Part shown: one piece after another, positions 62,748 through 64,000 of the stretch
How the letters are laid out: each line of letters starts with the position of its first letter
Position numbering within the stretch: position 1 is the stretch's first letter
Assembly: GCF_016907955.1 (NCBI RefSeq)
Contig: NZ_JAFBCX010000010.1
Location: forward strand, 1-64,000
DNA length: 64,000 bases
DNA from: Lentzea nigeriaca
Lineage (GTDB): Bacteria; Actinomycetota; Actinomycetes; Mycobacteriales; Pseudonocardiaceae
Direction: 5' to 3'
The notes under the pieces: model-generated
Database searches by the model: none
What the model was told of the DNA's origin: nothing
The model's input: only the letters and a program-made list of their open reading frames with translations
Translations under genes and position numbers: made by a program

Positions 62748-64000
62748 GTGACGATCAGTCCGGAAAGCACTGTCTCCTCCGTGCAGATGCCGACGACAGT
62801 CGTCCACCGCCGGCCGGTGCCGGTCACCACCGGAAGCCCGGAGCTGTTGCGCTGGACGGGATTCGGCGGTGCCGTGCTGCTCACCGGGGGAGCGTGGGCC
62901 ACCAGAGCGGTGCCGGTCGCGCTCGCACTCGCCATCGCGGGCGCCGGGCTCGTGGTGCTGACGTGGGCGCTGCTCGGCCGCGCCACGCCCGACGCGGGGT
63001 GGCTGCGGCGGACGCTCGCCTGGTGGTGCGCGCCGCTGCTCGTGGCGCCACCGCTATTCAGCGCCGACGTGTTCAGCTACCTCGCCCAGGGTGAGGTGGC
63101 CGCCAACGGACTCGACCCCAACGTGGTCAGCCCGGCGGCCGGGGCGAGCGCGGAGGCCGTCGACCGGGTCGGCGTCTACTGGCGCGACACGCCGTCGCCG
63201 TACGGGCCGCTGTTCAGCACGGTCGAACGGACGATCACCCAGGTCACCGGCGGCGATCCCGTCACGGGCATCCTGCTGCACCGGCTGGTCGCGGTGCTGG
63301 GCCTGCTGCTCATCGTGTGGGCGGTGCCGAGGCTCGCGGGGTCGTCTCGGCGCACCGCGTTGTGGCTCGGCGTGCTCAACCCGTTGGTGCTGTGGCACCT
63401 CGTGGGCGGCATGCACAATGACGCGCTGATGCTCGGCCTCATGCTGTCGGGCACCGTCATCGCGTTGCACGCGCTGCCGGAGCTGCGGTGGTGGCAGTTC
63501 ACGGCCGGTGTGGTGCTCATCGGGCTCGGAGCCCAGGTCAAGCTGCCCGCGCTGGTGGCGCTGGCCGTCGTGGGCACGGCGTGCGCGAGGAGGCTCGGCG
63601 GGGGCTGGGTCCGGTTCGTGCTCGCCGGGCTGGGCATGGTCGCGGCCGCCGTCGTGGTGTCGGTGGCGACGTCGCTGGCCAGCGGCTCAGGATTCGGCTG
63701 GTTGCAGGCGCTCGGGACCCCGTCGAAGGTCAACAGCTGGATGGCCCCGACGAACTGGCCCGGCTATCTGGTGGGTGCGGTGTTCGGGCCGGAAAGCGGT
63801 CAGGCGATGATTTCCTCGGCACGGATCGCGGGGTTCGTGCTGATCCTGTGCGGAGTCGCGGTGGTGTTGAGCCGTCAGCTGCGCGGCGGGGTCTCCGAGG
63901 TGATGGCGCTGGGAATGATGATGAGCCTGATCGTGGTGCTGGGGCCGGTGATCCAGCCGTGGTACCTGCTGTGGGCCGTGCTGCCGCTGGCGGCGTGCCT
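62748..64000 (+). CDS. MptB-like polyprenol-phosphomannose alpha-1,6-mannosyltransferase (partial)
   Basis: The frame is open from GTG 62748 (or ATG 62787) to the right edge, about 418 residues. It has ten or more hydrophobic helices, the GT-C-type loop LFSADVFSYLAQGEVAANGLDPN, SPYGPLFSTVER, NPLVLWHLVGGMHNDALM and a late VLGPVIQPWYLLWA. These match the actinobacterial MptA/MptB mannosyltransferases that extend lipomannan cores. Neither start has a strong ribosome-binding site. The C-terminus lies outside the window. Confidence 0.8.
   Translation, partial: MTISPESTVSSVQMPTTVVHRRPVPVTTGSPELLRWTGFGGAVLLTGGAWATRAVPVALALAIAGAGLVVLTWALLGRATPDAGWLRRTLAWWCAPLLVAPPLFSADVFSYLAQGEVAANGLDPNVVSPAAGASAEAVDRVGVYWRDTPSPYGPLFSTVERTITQVTGGDPVTGILLHRLVAVLGLLLIVWAVPRLAGSSRRTALWLGVLNPLVLWHLVGGMHNDALMLGLMLSGTVIALHALPELRWWQFTAGVVLIGLGAQVKLPALVALAVVGTACARRLGGGWVRFVLAGLGMVAAAVVVSVATSLASGSGFGWLQALGTPSKVNSWMAPTNWPGYLVGAVFGPESGQAMISSARIAGFVLILCGVAVVLSRQLRGGVSEVMALGMMMSLIVVLGPVIQPWYLLWAVLPLAAC

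Overview
The window is very GC-rich (about 70 percent), gene-dense DNA. It has GTG starts, many ATGA/GTGA/TGATG gene overlaps and strong third-position GC. Gene content (cholesterol oxidase, DesA3-type desaturase with its ferredoxin reductase, MptB-like mannosyltransferase, lanthipeptide synthetases, several NarL-type two-component systems) points to a filamentous actinomycete, most likely of the Pseudonocardiales (Lentzea / Saccharothrix / Amycolatopsis-like). The exact genus is inference. No rRNA, tRNA or CRISPR array was seen.

Layout. 1-711: 5' part of an IS1380-type transposase running off the left edge, then a 160-bp palindromic element. 712-10398: secreted GH31 glycosidase with two CBM35-like modules, DinB polymerase with a LexA box on its start, cholesterol oxidase, AhpD-like protein, NAD(P)-dependent dehydrogenase, GT39-type membrane glycosyltransferase. 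10386-15674: a NarL-type two-component system facing a four-gene membrane/periplasmic module with YtkA/FixH-like and His/Met-rich proteins (possible copper handling). 15637-20322: a second two-component system facing an FtsX-type ABC exporter, with a perfect 26-bp operator between them. 20430-22631: galactokinase and a secreted protein. 22635-28747: an IclR-controlled catabolic operon (amidohydrolase, CoA transferase, citryl-CoA lyase-like, intradiol dioxygenase, oxidoreductase) carrying two identical 14-bp palindromes. 28813-33054: crotonase, PucR-type regulator, ferredoxin reductase and acyl desaturase.

33292-49084 is the centrepiece: a two-headed lanthipeptide locus. On the minus strand lie a compact class II LanM, a 73-aa Cys-containing precursor candidate and a LAL-type LuxR activator. 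On the plus strand lie a 38-aa precursor, a class IV (LanL) synthetase with full zinc ligands, a GNAT protein, a repeat-rich unknown protein, an S9 prolyl-oligopeptidase-like leader-peptidase candidate and two ABC exporter half-genes. The 270-bp divergent promoter is bracketed by an 11-bp inverted repeat.

49098-64000: small orphan genes (CHMI-like isomerase, membrane protein), an RsbQ/RsbP-like energy-stress pair, a third two-component system facing a second FtsX-type ABC exporter whose operon ends in a secreted penicillin-acylase-family enzyme (possible lipopeptide defence), an SDR/XRE pair, a GNAT, a fragment of an alpha/beta hydrolase, a single-protein fusion of an ECF sigma factor, zinc-binding/TM segment and extracellular CAP domain, and the start of an MptB-like mannosyltransferase cut by the right edge.

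Regulatory logic: three divergent sensor/effector modules share the pattern [response regulator-kinase] facing [effector operon]. Nearly all convergent gene pairs overlap or nearly touch, so 3' ends are probably transcribed on both strands. The one widely spaced convergent pair (desaturase / LAL regulator) carries a strong hairpin.
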